The translations under genes were made by a program, and so were the position numbers. A stretch of DNA of 29,733 bases from NCBI GenBank assembly GCA_002371825.1, contig DFHF01000052.1, positions 66,056-95,788 of the forward strand, in the 5' to 3' direction. A model generated the notes under the pieces. That model was not told the DNA's origin. It was given only the letters and a program-made list of their open reading frames with translations, and did no database searches. Numbering within the stretch: the stretch's first letter is position 1; the number at the start of each line of letters is the position of its first letter. The stretch is from Ruminococcus flavefaciens (GTDB lineage Bacteria; Bacillota; Clostridia; Oscillospirales; Ruminococcaceae). Below, one piece after another: positions 1 through 7,554 of the stretch.

Positions 1-2454
1 GAAATGAAGACCGGTGAAGGTAAAACTCTCGTTGCCTGCGTTGCTTCATACCTCAATGCACTTTCCGGCCTTGGAGTACACGTTGTAACAGTTAACGATT
101 ACCTCGCAAAGACTCAGGCTGAGGAAATGGGAAAGGTCCTCCGCTGGCTGGGACTGACTGTAGGATGTATCCTTCACGGCCTTACCAACGATGAGAGAAG
201 AGCAGCTTATAACTGCGATGTTACATATGCTACAAATAACGAGCTCGGCTTCGATTACCTCCGTGATAACATGGTAACTCACAAGGAGGAGAGAGTACAG
301 CGTGCTCCTAACTTTGCGATCGTGGATGAGGTCGACTCTATCCTTATCGATGAGGCTCGTACTCCTCTTATCATATCCGGACGAGGAGACAAGTCCACAG
401 AGCTCTATTCAATAGTTGACCGCTTTGCAAAGACTCTTACTTCCACTACAGTCGTTGAAATGGATGACAAGGTGGATCAGGATTCTATAAATGAAACTGC
501 TGATTACATCATCGATGAAAAGGCTAAGACTGCTACTATCACACAGCGTGGTGTTAAGAAGGCTGAGAAGGCATTCAACGTTGAGAACCTTATGGATTCA
601 GAGAATATGACCCTTCTCCACCACATCAATCAGGCTATCAAGGCTAACGGATGTATGAAGAACGAGGTAGATTACGTTGTCAAGGATGACGAGGTAATCA
701 TCGTTGACGAGTTCACCGGCCGTCTCATGATGGGCCGACGCTTCAATGACGGTCTCCACCAGGCTATCGAGGCTAAGGAAGGTGTTAAGATCAAGAGCGA
801 ATCTAAGACCCTTGCTACTATCACTTTCCAGAACTTCTTCCGTCTTTACACAAAGCTCTCCGGTATGACCGGTACTGCTATGACTGAAGAGGACGAGTTC
901 AAGGAGATCTACAAGCTGGATGTTATCTCTATCCCTACCAATAAGCCTGTTATCCGTGTGGATCACAACGATCAGGTGTACAGCAGCGAAAAGGGTAAGT
1001 ATTCTGCTATTATCGACAAGATCATCGAGTGTCACGAGAAAGGTCAGCCTATCCTCGTTGGTACAGTATCCATCGAAAAATCAGAGCTTCTCTCTGCAAT
1101 GCTCAAGCGCAAGGGCATAAAGCATGAAGTCCTCAATGCTAAGCATCACGCAAAGGAAGCTGAGATCGTTGCTCAGGCAGGTAAGTACGGTGCCGTTACT
1201 ATCGCTACTAACATGGCAGGACGTGGTACTGATATCATGCTCGGCGGTAATGCTGAGTTCCTTGCAAGAGCTGAAATGAGAAAGCGTGAGATACCTGAGG
1301 AGATAATCACTGAGGCTATCGGCTTCGCTGATACTGATAATCAGGAGATCCTCGACGCAAGAAAGCTCTATCGTGAGCTCTATGACAAGTACAATGCAGA
1401 GGTAAAGGAAAAGGCTGTAAAGGTCAAGGAGGCCGGCGGTCTCTATATCCTCGGTACTGAGCGTCACGAATCAAGACGTATCGATAATCAGCTCCGTGGA
1501 CGTTCAGGACGTCAGGGCGACGAGGGCGAGAGCTGCTTCTTCCTCTCAGTTGAGGACGATCTTATGCGTATCTTCGCAGGCGACCGTCTTGAGAATATGA
1601 TGAGAACTCTTCGTGTTGACGAGGGTATGCCCATCGAGAGCAAGCTCCTTACCAAGATAATCGAGTCTTCACAGAAGAAGGTTGAAGGCCAGAACTTCAG
1701 CATAAGAAAGAACGTCCTCAATTACGACGACGTTATGAATACACAGAGAGAGATCATCTACAAGCAGCGTTCACAGGTGCTTGACGGTGAAGATCTCCAC
1801 GAGAGCATCCTCAAGATGATGGAGGATCTTATCGATTCTACAGTTGACCTCTATCTCGTTGACGATGATGACAAGGATAACTGGAACCTTGTTGGCCTTA
1901 AGGATTATTTCCTCGGCTGGCTCCTCACTGAAGAGGATCTCAGCTTCGACGAGGATGAGCTCGATGATGTCACTAAGGAAGATATCAGAAATGCGCTTAA
2001 GGAAAAGGCCGGAGAGATCTATCAGGCCAAGGAAGAGGAGTACGGTTCAGAGATCATGCGTGAGCTTGAGCGTGTTATCCTGCTTAAGGTAGTTGATACA
2101 AAGTGGATGGCTCATATCGATGATATGGAAGAGCTCAAGAAGGGTATCGGCCTCAGATCCTATGGCCAGAAGAACCCTGTTATCGAGTATCGTTACGAAG
2201 GCTTCGAGATGTTCGATGCAATGGTTGATTCTATCCGTGAGGATACAGTCCGTATGCTCCTTACAGTTAAGGTCCGCAAGGACGCTCTCCCGGAGCGTGA
2301 GCAGGTAGCTAAGCCTGATGCTCCCAATGCCGGCGCAGGTGACGGAAGCTTCTCCGATACCGTAAAGACCAGAAAGATCGGCGATAACGATCCTTGTCCG
2401 TGCGGAAGCGGTAAGAAGTACAAGAAGTGCTGTAAGAACAAGGAAAATAAGTAA
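1..2454 (+). CDS. secA: Protein translocase ATPase SecA, 5'-truncated by the window edge
   Basis: SecA is the cytoplasmic motor that drives unfolded preproteins through SecYEG. The window opens inside the Walker A motif (EMKTGEGKT), so about 100 N-terminal residues lie upstream and the first ATG at base 4 is internal. Visible in order are the DEAD-box-like VDEVDSILIDEARTP, the preprotein cross-linking and second nucleotide-binding regions (TNMAGRGTDIML, then RGRSGRQGDEGES), the helical scaffold, and a C-terminal zinc-binding SEC-C motif (CPCGSGKKYKKCC) that binds SecB or ribosomes in other bacteria. The 817 residues present fit a family total near 900. A rho-independent terminator follows directly. 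Codon use is strongly biased (CTC, AAG, GGT), as in a highly expressed gene. The identity is secure. Confidence 0.98.
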   Translation, partial: EMKTGEGKTLVACVASYLNALSGLGVHVVTVNDYLAKTQAEEMGKVLRWLGLTVGCILHGLTNDERRAAYNCDVTYATNNELGFDYLRDNMVTHKEERVQRAPNFAIVDEVDSILIDEARTPLIISGRGDKSTELYSIVDRFAKTLTSTTVVEMDDKVDQDSINETADYIIDEKAKTATITQRGVKKAEKAFNVENLMDSENMTLLHHINQAIKANGCMKNEVDYVVKDDEVIIVDEFTGRLMMGRRFNDGLHQAIEAKEGVKIKSESKTLATITFQNFFRLYTKLSGMTGTAMTEEDEFKEIYKLDVISIPTNKPVIRVDHNDQVYSSEKGKYSAIIDKIIECHEKGQPILVGTVSIEKSELLSAMLKRKGIKHEVLNAKHHAKEAEIVAQAGKYGAVTIATNMAGRGTDIMLGGNAEFLARAEMRKREIPEEIITEAIGFADTDNQEILDARKLYRELYDKYNAEVKEKAVKVKEAGGLYILGTERHESRRIDNQLRGRSGRQGDEGESCFFLSVEDDLMRIFAGDRLENMMRTLRVDEGMPIESKLLTKIIESSQKKVEGQNFSIRKNVLNYDDVMNTQREIIYKQRSQVLDGEDLHESILKMMEDLIDSTVDLYLVDDDDKDNWNLVGLKDYFLGWLLTEEDLSFDEDELDDVTKEDIRNALKEKAGEIYQAKEEEYGSEIMRELERVILLKVVDTKWMAHIDDMEELKKGIGLRSYGQKNPVIEYRYEGFEMFDAMVDSIREDTVRMLLTVKVRKDALPEREQVAKPDAPNAGAGDGSFSDTVKTRKIGDNDPCPCGSGKKYKKCCKNKENK

Positions 2455-2457
2455 TGC

Positions 2458-2486
2458 AAAGGGCGGACTTATATCCGCCCTTTTTT
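2458..2486 (+). terminator. Rho-independent terminator after secA
   Basis: A 7-bp GC-rich stem (GGGCGGA/TCCGCCC) with a 6-nt loop is flanked by AAA on the left and a run of six T on the right. It starts 3 nt after the secA stop. Only about 16 nt separate it from the next start codon, so the downstream lipoprotein gene must depend on readthrough or a promoter hidden in this short gap. Confidence 0.88.
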
Positions 2487-2502
2487 AAAGGGAGACAGCT
2501 GT

Positions 2503-3660
2503 ATGAAACGTTTCACCATTATACTGACCTGCGGACTGCTTCTTTCAGGCTGTTCGGATAATAGCAATAGTTCAGATAACAGCTCAGCAATTGAAATTGA
2601 GACTGCTGAGGAAACTACAGCAGAAATTACAGAGCCTGTAAGTGAACCGGTCAAGGTCAACGGACTTACAGTTCTTATGAATGGTAACTCCATGGATATA
2701 ATGAACGGCGGCATCCATGTTCAGACCATTGAGCTTGCTGAGGAGATATATCCGCCGGAATACAGGGATATAAACTCTGACGGCTATGAGGATATTTTTA
2801 TCCGCTCGGGATCCTCGGATACAATGAATGCCGGGATGTATTATATTTACGATAGTGATGAGGGAAAGTTCGTCTTTTCTGATGTTCTGAGCAACCTGTG
2901 GCTCCTGTCTCCGGAGGATGACCCTGTGAACGCTGAAATGTTGGGAGTAAAGGCCGGGGAGATGTTCAAGTATGACGGATATTCCTATGCTGAGATTTTT
3001 GAATGGGAGGGTCCTCGTCTGATACGCTCCGGACGCATACTCAGGGATACTGAAACAGGGGAGCTCACTCAGCTCTACAGGCGAGGGACTTATAATGTCA
3101 CAGGAGAGATAGTCCCGGCGGAGGGACTGAATGAGACTGACGGGCTGAGTATTATATTCGCTCCTGAGGCTGTTTACATAAAGGATGCTTCCGCAGAAAA
3201 TACATTTGTCACCATAGAAGGCGACTTCTCTGCCGGTAAGTGTATAACTATCCGTGATTATAATTTTGATATGAATGATGATTTTGCCATTGAGATGCAG
3301 GATGAGAATGGCCTGACAAGAGATGCGGTGTATTTCCTCTATGACCCGGAGACAAGGACATTCCAGGAGAGCGGTGAACTGAATAACATAGGCGCAAGGC
3401 TCAGTGCAGACCCTTTGAAGAAAACTCTTTCAAACTGGATCATGACTCCTAGTGCGGACAGTATGTACGGGTATGTTGATATATATACCTGGGATGAAGG
3501 CAAGCTTAAGCACAAAGAGTATGGACGCATCCAGTATATGTCTGTAGAGGGAACGGGGTACGATGTTATATTCACTGACAGCGGGACAGGTAAAGTCCTG
3601 CGGACAGAGCACTATGACAAGCTGCCGCTGGAATGCGAATTCACTGTTCAGGAATGGTGA
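2503..3660 (+). CDS. Putative lipoprotein with two DxNxDxxxD calcium-type loops
   Basis: I do not recognise a named family. The N-terminus is a lipoprotein signal: MKR, a hydrophobic stretch and the lipobox LLSGC with the lipidated cysteine at residue 17, followed by a Ser/Asn/Glu/Thr-rich tether to about residue 50. This places the protein on the outer face of the membrane. Two acidic loops share the same spacing, D89-N91-D93-D97 and D252-N254-D256-D260. Each is followed by a hydrophobic strand and a YYIYD- or YFLYD-like strand, as in FG-GAP/VCBS-type calcium loops, which suggests two related beta domains. GGGAG lies 8 nt before the ATG. It sits directly behind the secA terminator and 66 nt before the methyltransferase gene. 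Function unknown; binding of calcium is an inference from spacing only. Confidence 0.85.
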   Translation: MKRFTIILTCGLLLSGCSDNSNSSDNSSAIEIETAEETTAEITEPVSEPVKVNGLTVLMNGNSMDIMNGGIHVQTIELAEEIYPPEYRDINSDGYEDIFIRSGSSDTMNAGMYYIYDSDEGKFVFSDVLSNLWLLSPEDDPVNAEMLGVKAGEMFKYDGYSYAEIFEWEGPRLIRSGRILRDTETGELTQLYRRGTYNVTGEIVPAEGLNETDGLSIIFAPEAVYIKDASAENTFVTIEGDFSAGKCITIRDYNFDMNDDFAIEMQDENGLTRDAVYFLYDPETRTFQESGELNNIGARLSADPLKKTLSNWIMTPSADSMYGYVDIYTWDEGKLKHKEYGRIQYMSVEGTGYDVIFTDSGTGKVLRTEHYDKLPLECEFTVQEW

Positions 3661-3726
3661 ATGAGGGGTGTGCTTGATATGTTCAGAGAACTGGATATCT
3701 GAAGAAAAATGATAAGGAGCTGAAAA

Positions 3727-4494
3727 ATGAGCGGATACAGTGCATTTGCCCGGTATTACGACCAGCTTACGGCAAATATCGACTATAAAAAGCGTGGAGA
3801 ATATTTCCACAGTATTATACAGAAATTCAAGACCACTAAGGAAAATATCCTGCTGGACCTTGCCTGCGGTACGGGAAGTATCTCCGAGGTCATGGCAGGG
3901 CTGGGCTACGACGTTATCGGAGTTGACAACTCCGACGAGATGCTTGGCATGGCTATAGAGAAAAAGTTCGACAGCGGACTGAATATTCAGTATCTCTGCC
4001 AGGATATGAGAAAGTTGGATATGTTCGGAACAATTGATATCACCATATGTGCTCTTGACAGCATCAATCACCTTGCAAGCCTTAATGACGTGCGGAAGGT
4101 CTTTGAGAATGTTGCATTTTTCTCTGAGCTTGGGGGATTATTCATCTTCGATGTGAATACCCTCTACAAGCACAGAAAAGTTCTTGCGGATAACACTTTC
4201 ACCTATGAGACAGACGATGTCTACTGCGTCTGGGAGAATACCCTGAACAGGGAGACTGACGAGGTGAAAATGAACCTTGAATTTTTTGAGCGTGAGGAGA
4301 ACGGTCTCTGGTCAAGAAGCTCCGACAGCTTCAGTGAGAAAGCATACAGTGAAAATGATATCGAGGAATTGCTCTCTCAGTGCGGATTCGAGCTTCTCGG
4401 AAAGTACGGAGATGATACATTTGATTCTCCTGCGGAAGACTGTCAGAGGATAGTATACACCGCACGGTGCATAAGAAACGGTCAGACGGTTTGA
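3727..4494 (+). CDS. Class I SAM-dependent methyltransferase
   Basis: This 255-residue protein carries the Rossmann-type methyltransferase signature: motif I LLDLACGTGS at residues 42-51, the acidic end of strand 2 in VIGVDNSDEML, and a motif-IV-like ITICALDSINHL. The start MSGYSAFARYYDQL resembles the N-terminus of many Bacillota methyltransferases annotated only as class I SAM-dependent. The substrate (small molecule, RNA or protein) cannot be read from the sequence. AAGGAG lies about 7 nt before the ATG. The gene heads a compact run with the acetyltransferase, hslO and hflX, with gaps of 8, 6 and -4 nt, so the four are probably cotranscribed. The family call is firm, the specificity is not. 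Confidence 0.9.
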   Translation: MSGYSAFARYYDQLTANIDYKKRGEYFHSIIQKFKTTKENILLDLACGTGSISEVMAGLGYDVIGVDNSDEMLGMAIEKKFDSGLNIQYLCQDMRKLDMFGTIDITICALDSINHLASLNDVRKVFENVAFFSELGGLFIFDVNTLYKHRKVLADNTFTYETDDVYCVWENTLNRETDEVKMNLEFFEREENGLWSRSSDSFSEKAYSENDIEELLSQCGFELLGKYGDDTFDSPAEDCQRIVYTARCIRNGQTV

Positions 4495-4502
4495 GGTGAA
4501 AA

Positions 4503-4961
4503 ATGGAAATAGAATACAGAAAACTTGTGGATACTGATCTTGATACCTTTATCAGTATGCGTATTGCTCAGCTCCGTGAGGAAGGAGCAAAGGAGGATAT
4601 AGACCTTGCGCCTGCTCTTCGTGACTACTATACCCGGCATATGGCAGACGGTACATTTATATCATGGCTGGCGGTATCAGAAGGGAAGATAGTTGGCACC
4701 AGCGGTATGTCAATAGTTGAGAAGCCGCCGTATTTCGGCTGCCCCAGCGGAAGGATAGGGCTGCTTTCGAGTATGTTCACCGACAGCGGATTCCGCAGGA
4801 GAGGTATTGCAAGGGAGCTGCTCACCAGAGTTGTGGACGAGGCAAAAAAGGCCGGATGCGGAACAGTACAGATAACAGCCTCTGATATGGGAGTGCTCCT
4901 GTATACAGATTTCGGATTCGTGAAAAATAAAAACTTTATGCAGTATAAACTGGAAGGATGA
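4503..4961 (+). CDS. GNAT-family N-acetyltransferase
   Basis: This 152-residue single-domain protein would transfer an acetyl group from acetyl-CoA to an amine. The fold is visible as an N-terminal strand-helix (IEYRKLVDTDLDTFISMRI), a central strand pair around the GTSGM segment, and the acetyl-CoA pyrophosphate-binding loop RRRGIARELL, which matches the Q/RxxGxG/A pattern. It ends with the typical VQITASDMGVLLYTDFGF segment. GAGGTG lies just before the ATG and overlaps the end of the methyltransferase gene. The acceptor is unknown. Pairing with a methyltransferase hints at modification of small molecules or proteins, but nothing here names the target. Confidence 0.9.
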   Translation: MEIEYRKLVDTDLDTFISMRIAQLREEGAKEDIDLAPALRDYYTRHMADGTFISWLAVSEGKIVGTSGMSIVEKPPYFGCPSGRIGLLSSMFTDSGFRRRGIARELLTRVVDEAKKAGCGTVQITASDMGVLLYTDFGFVKNKNFMQYKLEG

Positions 4962-4967
4962 TATATT

Positions 4968-5846
4968 ATGGGAAAATTATACAGAGCTATCTCTGCCGAC
5001 GGTTCGGCATTTGCACAGGTACTGGATGCTAAGGATATCGTTTCAGAGATTGAGCGCATACACAAGACCTCTGCTGTAATTACCGCAGGTCTTGGTAGGC
5101 TTACTATAGCAGCCTCACTTATGGGATATCTTCTCAAGGGTGAGGAGGACAGCATAACTCTCCGTGTAGACGGCGGCGGCCCTTCAGGACTCCTTACTGC
5201 TGTTGCAGACAGCAGAGGAAATGTCAAAAGCTGTGTGGTGAATCCTGTAGTAGAGATACCCCTGAACGCTCAGGGAAAGCTGGATGTTGGCGGAGCAGTT
5301 GGCTCTGACGGTACGCTGTCAGTAGTCAAGGATCTTGGACTTAAGGAGCCTTATGTGGGAGTTATCCCGCTGGTATCCGGAGAGATAGCTGAGGATATCG
5401 CCAGCTACTACGCTACAAGTGAGCAGATACCTACAGTGTGCAGTCTGGGGGTGCTTGTCAATCCTGATCTTACAGTCAGAGCAGCCGGAGGATTTCTGGT
5501 TCAGCTTCTGCCATTTGCAGATGAAAAGTGTATAGATACTATCGAGAAAAATATTTCAGGAATGAAGCCTATATCAGCTATGCTGGATGAGGGAGCTACT
5601 CCTGAGGAGATAGCCAATATGCTGCTGGCAGGGCTTGATCCGAACGAGCTGGATACAGCCTCACCTTCATATAAGTGTACCTGCAGCCGTGGCAGAACCG
5701 AGCGCATACTCATAAGCGTCGGAAAAGAAGAGCTTCAGTCACTTGTTGATGAGGGAGTGGCAACATCAGTAAAATGTGATTTCTGCGGTAAGAACTATGT
5801 GTTCACACCAAAGGATATAGAAAAGCTCATCAAGGAAGCAGAGTGA
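4968..5846 (+). CDS. hslO: Redox-regulated chaperone Hsp33
   Basis: Hsp33 is a cytosolic holdase chaperone that is switched on by oxidation. The 292-residue length matches the family. The N-terminal substrate-binding domain is recognisable by GRLTIAASLMGYLLKGEED and the RVDGGGPSG stretch. The C-terminal redox switch has both cysteine pairs, C237-x-C239 and C270-xx-C273, which bind zinc when reduced and form disulfides under oxidative stress. That fits the needs of a strict anaerobe. It starts 6 nt after the acetyltransferase stop and its last codons overlap the GTG start of hflX by 4 nt, so the two are translationally coupled. The identity is secure. Confidence 0.97.
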   Translation: MGKLYRAISADGSAFAQVLDAKDIVSEIERIHKTSAVITAGLGRLTIAASLMGYLLKGEEDSITLRVDGGGPSGLLTAVADSRGNVKSCVVNPVVEIPLNAQGKLDVGGAVGSDGTLSVVKDLGLKEPYVGVIPLVSGEIAEDIASYYATSEQIPTVCSLGVLVNPDLTVRAAGGFLVQLLPFADEKCIDTIEKNISGMKPISAMLDEGATPEEIANMLLAGLDPNELDTASPSYKCTCSRGRTERILISVGKEELQSLVDEGVATSVKCDFCGKNYVFTPKDIEKLIKEAE

Positions 5847-7096
5847 TCATGTACGAGAATAAAACAGAAGAGGTGCCGGTAAAGGCTGTACTTGCCTGTG
5901 TGGATACCGGTGAATTTGATGCTGAGGTCTCCATAAAAGAACTGGAGGAACTTGCTTCAACTGCCGGTGCAGAGGTAGTCGGCACCGCCATTCAGCGGAA
6001 AGCTGCATTTGATCCTGCGACCTGTATGGGAGCAGGAAGACTTGAAGAGCTTCATGAACAGCTGGAGCCCCTCGGGGCAGAGCTTGTCATATTCGACCAC
6101 GAGCTGACCGGCATACAGGTGCGCAATATCGAGGATATCCTCGGAGTAAGGATAATAGACAGGACTACACTCATACTTGACATATTTGCTCAGAGAGCCC
6201 GTACCAAAGAGGGTAAGCTTCAGGTAGAGCTTGCACAGCAGAAATACCGTCTCCCAAGACTTACCGGAATGGGTACTGCACTTTCAAGACTGGGCGGAGG
6301 CATCGGTACAAGAGGCCCCGGTGAAACAAAGCTTGAAACTGACAAGAGGCATATCCGCCGAAGGATATCTGCTCTTGAAGAGGAGCTCCGGGAGCTGAAA
6401 AAGCACCGTGATTTCTCACGTTCACGCAGAAAAAAAGACGGTGTTCTTTGCGCTGCCATAGTTGGCTATACCAACGTGGGCAAGTCTACGCTGCTCAATG
6501 CACTTACTGATGCAGGAGTGCTGGCGGAGAACAAGCTCTTTGCGACTCTTGATACTACCTCACGCTCCATAGAGCTTCCGGACGGAAGAAGTGTACTTCT
6601 TATAGATACTGTAGGACTTATCAGCCGTCTGCCGCATGACCTTGTAGAGGCATTCAAATCCACCTTAGAGGAGGCTGCTGCCGCTGACCTGATACTTAAT
6701 GTTCAGGATATATCCTCTCCGGAAAGAGAAAAACAGGCAGAAGTGACGGCAAAGCTACTGGAGGAGCTTGGCTGCGGCGGGATACCTAAGCTCGATGTGA
6801 TGAATAAGGCTGATGTTTCTCCTGAGAGAGATATGATATTCGAGGACGAGCATACTGTGCTTATCAGTGCAAAGGAGCAGACAGGCTTCGACAGGCTTCT
6901 TGAGAGGATAACTCAGCTTCTCCCGGAGACTGCAAGACGTATGCAGCTTATGGTGCCCTATGATAAGACATCGCTGATAAGCCGTATCCGTGAGGACGGA
7001 AAGGTGTTTTCCGAGGAGTATACTGGGGAGGGTACTCAGATAGATGCTCTTGTGGATATAAAGCTTATAAAAGAAGCCGAAAAGTATAAGATATAA
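5843..7096 (+). CDS. hflX: Ribosome-associated GTPase HflX
   Basis: HflX binds the 50S subunit and rescues or splits stalled ribosomes under stress, using GTP and ATP. Visible are the family-specific glycine-rich segment (LSRLGGGIGTRGPGETKLE), a helical arm, and the G domain with G1 GYTNVGKS at about residues 207-214, G3 DTVGL and G4 NKAD. In G3 the usual Phe after DTVG is Leu, a mild change. The 417 residues fit the family. The start is GTG at 5843, overlapping the hslO stop; AAGGA lies 6 nt upstream, whereas the ATG two codons later would sit 12 nt away. It is the last gene of the run and is followed by a strong terminator. Confidence 0.96.
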   Translation: MIMYENKTEEVPVKAVLACVDTGEFDAEVSIKELEELASTAGAEVVGTAIQRKAAFDPATCMGAGRLEELHEQLEPLGAELVIFDHELTGIQVRNIEDILGVRIIDRTTLILDIFAQRARTKEGKLQVELAQQKYRLPRLTGMGTALSRLGGGIGTRGPGETKLETDKRHIRRRISALEEELRELKKHRDFSRSRRKKDGVLCAAIVGYTNVGKSTLLNALTDAGVLAENKLFATLDTTSRSIELPDGRSVLLIDTVGLISRLPHDLVEAFKSTLEEAAAADLILNVQDISSPEREKQAEVTAKLLEELGCGGIPKLDVMNKADVSPERDMIFEDEHTVLISAKEQTGFDRLLERITQLLPETARRMQLMVPYDKTSLISRIREDGKVFSEEYTGEGTQIDALVDIKLIKEAEKYKI

Positions 7097-7103
7097 CAAA
7101 ATA

Positions 7104-7140
7104 GCTTTGGAACATTCTTTCTGTTCCAAAGCCATTTTTT
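7104..7140 (+). terminator. Rho-independent terminator after hflX
   Basis: A perfect 11-bp stem (GCTTTGGAACA/TGTTCCAAAGC) with a 7-nt loop is followed by CA and a run of T. It begins 7 nt after the hflX stop and closes the methyltransferase-GNAT-hslO-hflX transcript. Confidence 0.93.
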
Positions 7141-7350
7141 ATTCATAAATTATCTGAAAACATAAAACCCATTTTTTTCAATCTTCATTTGTGAATACCC
7201 AAAAAATGCGTTAGAAATATAACAAAAAGTAAAAAAATGGGGTTTGAATAAGAAATGTATACTTTTTTAGCAGCTGAAAATCCCCTATAAATAGCTAAAA
7301 AACGGATCTTTTTAATATTAACCAAAAATCAATACACTATCCGCAAAAAT

Positions 7351-7396
7351 TTAGCAAAAAATGACTGACCGTATTTTTTGTTAGCAACAAATGACT
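7351..7396 (+). repeat. Direct repeat, two copies 30 bp apart, abutting the -35 box
   Basis: Copy 1 at 7351-7366 (TTAGCAAAAAATGACT) and copy 2 at 7381-7396 (TTAGCAACAAATGACT) match at 15 of 16 positions. Their starts are exactly 30 bp apart, close to three helical turns, so both would face the same side of the DNA. The last base of copy 2 is the first base of the proposed -35 element. This is the usual arrangement of activator sites of AraC-type proteins, and an AraC-family gene follows the xylanase gene. The binding partner is inferred. Confidence 0.65.
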
Positions 7397-7424
7397 TGAA
7401 TTGTTCATGAAAATGTAATAAAAT
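7396..7424 (+). promoter_or_regulatory. Candidate sigma-A promoter of the xylanase gene
   Basis: The -35 TTGAAT (7396-7401) and -10 TAAAAT (7419-7424) are separated by 17 nt. Transcription would begin near 7431, leaving a leader of about 125 nt. The -35 matches 4 of 6 consensus positions, which fits an activator-dependent promoter. Confidence 0.6.
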
Positions 7425-7430
7425 AATTAC

Positions 7431-7554
7431 AGAAGCTGCGAGGGAGAAGGGGATTCCGGAGCTGAGGGAGCTCAACGGTGTCTTCTTGCAGCAAATGGTG
7501 CCGGATGGTCCGGCAGTACGTTATATCATTAATGACTATCATTGAAAGTGAGGA
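7431..7554 (+). promoter_or_regulatory. GC-rich structured 5' leader of the xylanase mRNA
   Basis: Base composition switches abruptly from AT-rich to GC-rich at about 7431. Three pairings are visible. A 10-bp outer stem, including GU pairs, joins 7435-7444 to 7483-7492. It encloses an inner hairpin (GAGCT/AGCTC near 7459-7473). A separate perfect hairpin, GCCGGA-TGG-TCCGGC, lies at 7500-7514. No T run follows, so it does not look like a terminator. I could not match it to a riboswitch class I know. It could stabilise the message, set translation, or bind a ligand or protein. Confidence 0.5.

Larger units (their letters stand above)
7141..7430 (+). other. AT-rich gene-free upstream region of the xylanase gene
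   Basis: No gene of plausible codon use is present on either strand. The base composition is far more AT-rich than the flanking genes. It contains a long near-perfect inverted repeat (7164-7178 with 7231-7245, 14 of 15 pairs), four TTAG-type motifs (7211, 7267, 7351, 7381), of which the last two belong to an extended direct repeat, and a sigma-A-like promoter at its right end. It reads as a control region for the xylanase gene rather than a decayed gene. Confidence 0.75.

Noticed and set aside
3661..3702. A 13-codon open frame between the lipoprotein and methyltransferase genes
   Set aside because: It has no clear ribosome binding site of its own, is too short to judge, and looks like a chance frame in the gap.
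3430..4071. A 213-codon open frame on the minus strand across the lipoprotein and methyltransferase genes
   Set aside because: It overlaps two well-supported plus-strand genes and shows no recognisable domain or start signal.
7108..7128. GAACA and TGTTC arms that resemble a LexA box
   Set aside because: They are the arms of the hflX terminator, lie between unrelated genes and are followed by a T run, so termination explains them.
7431..7554. Known riboswitch (cyclic di-GMP, cyclic di-AMP, fluoride or cobalamin type) before the xylanase gene
   Set aside because: The conserved core sequences of these classes that I know are not present; only generic hairpins are seen, so I kept it as an unclassified structured leader.
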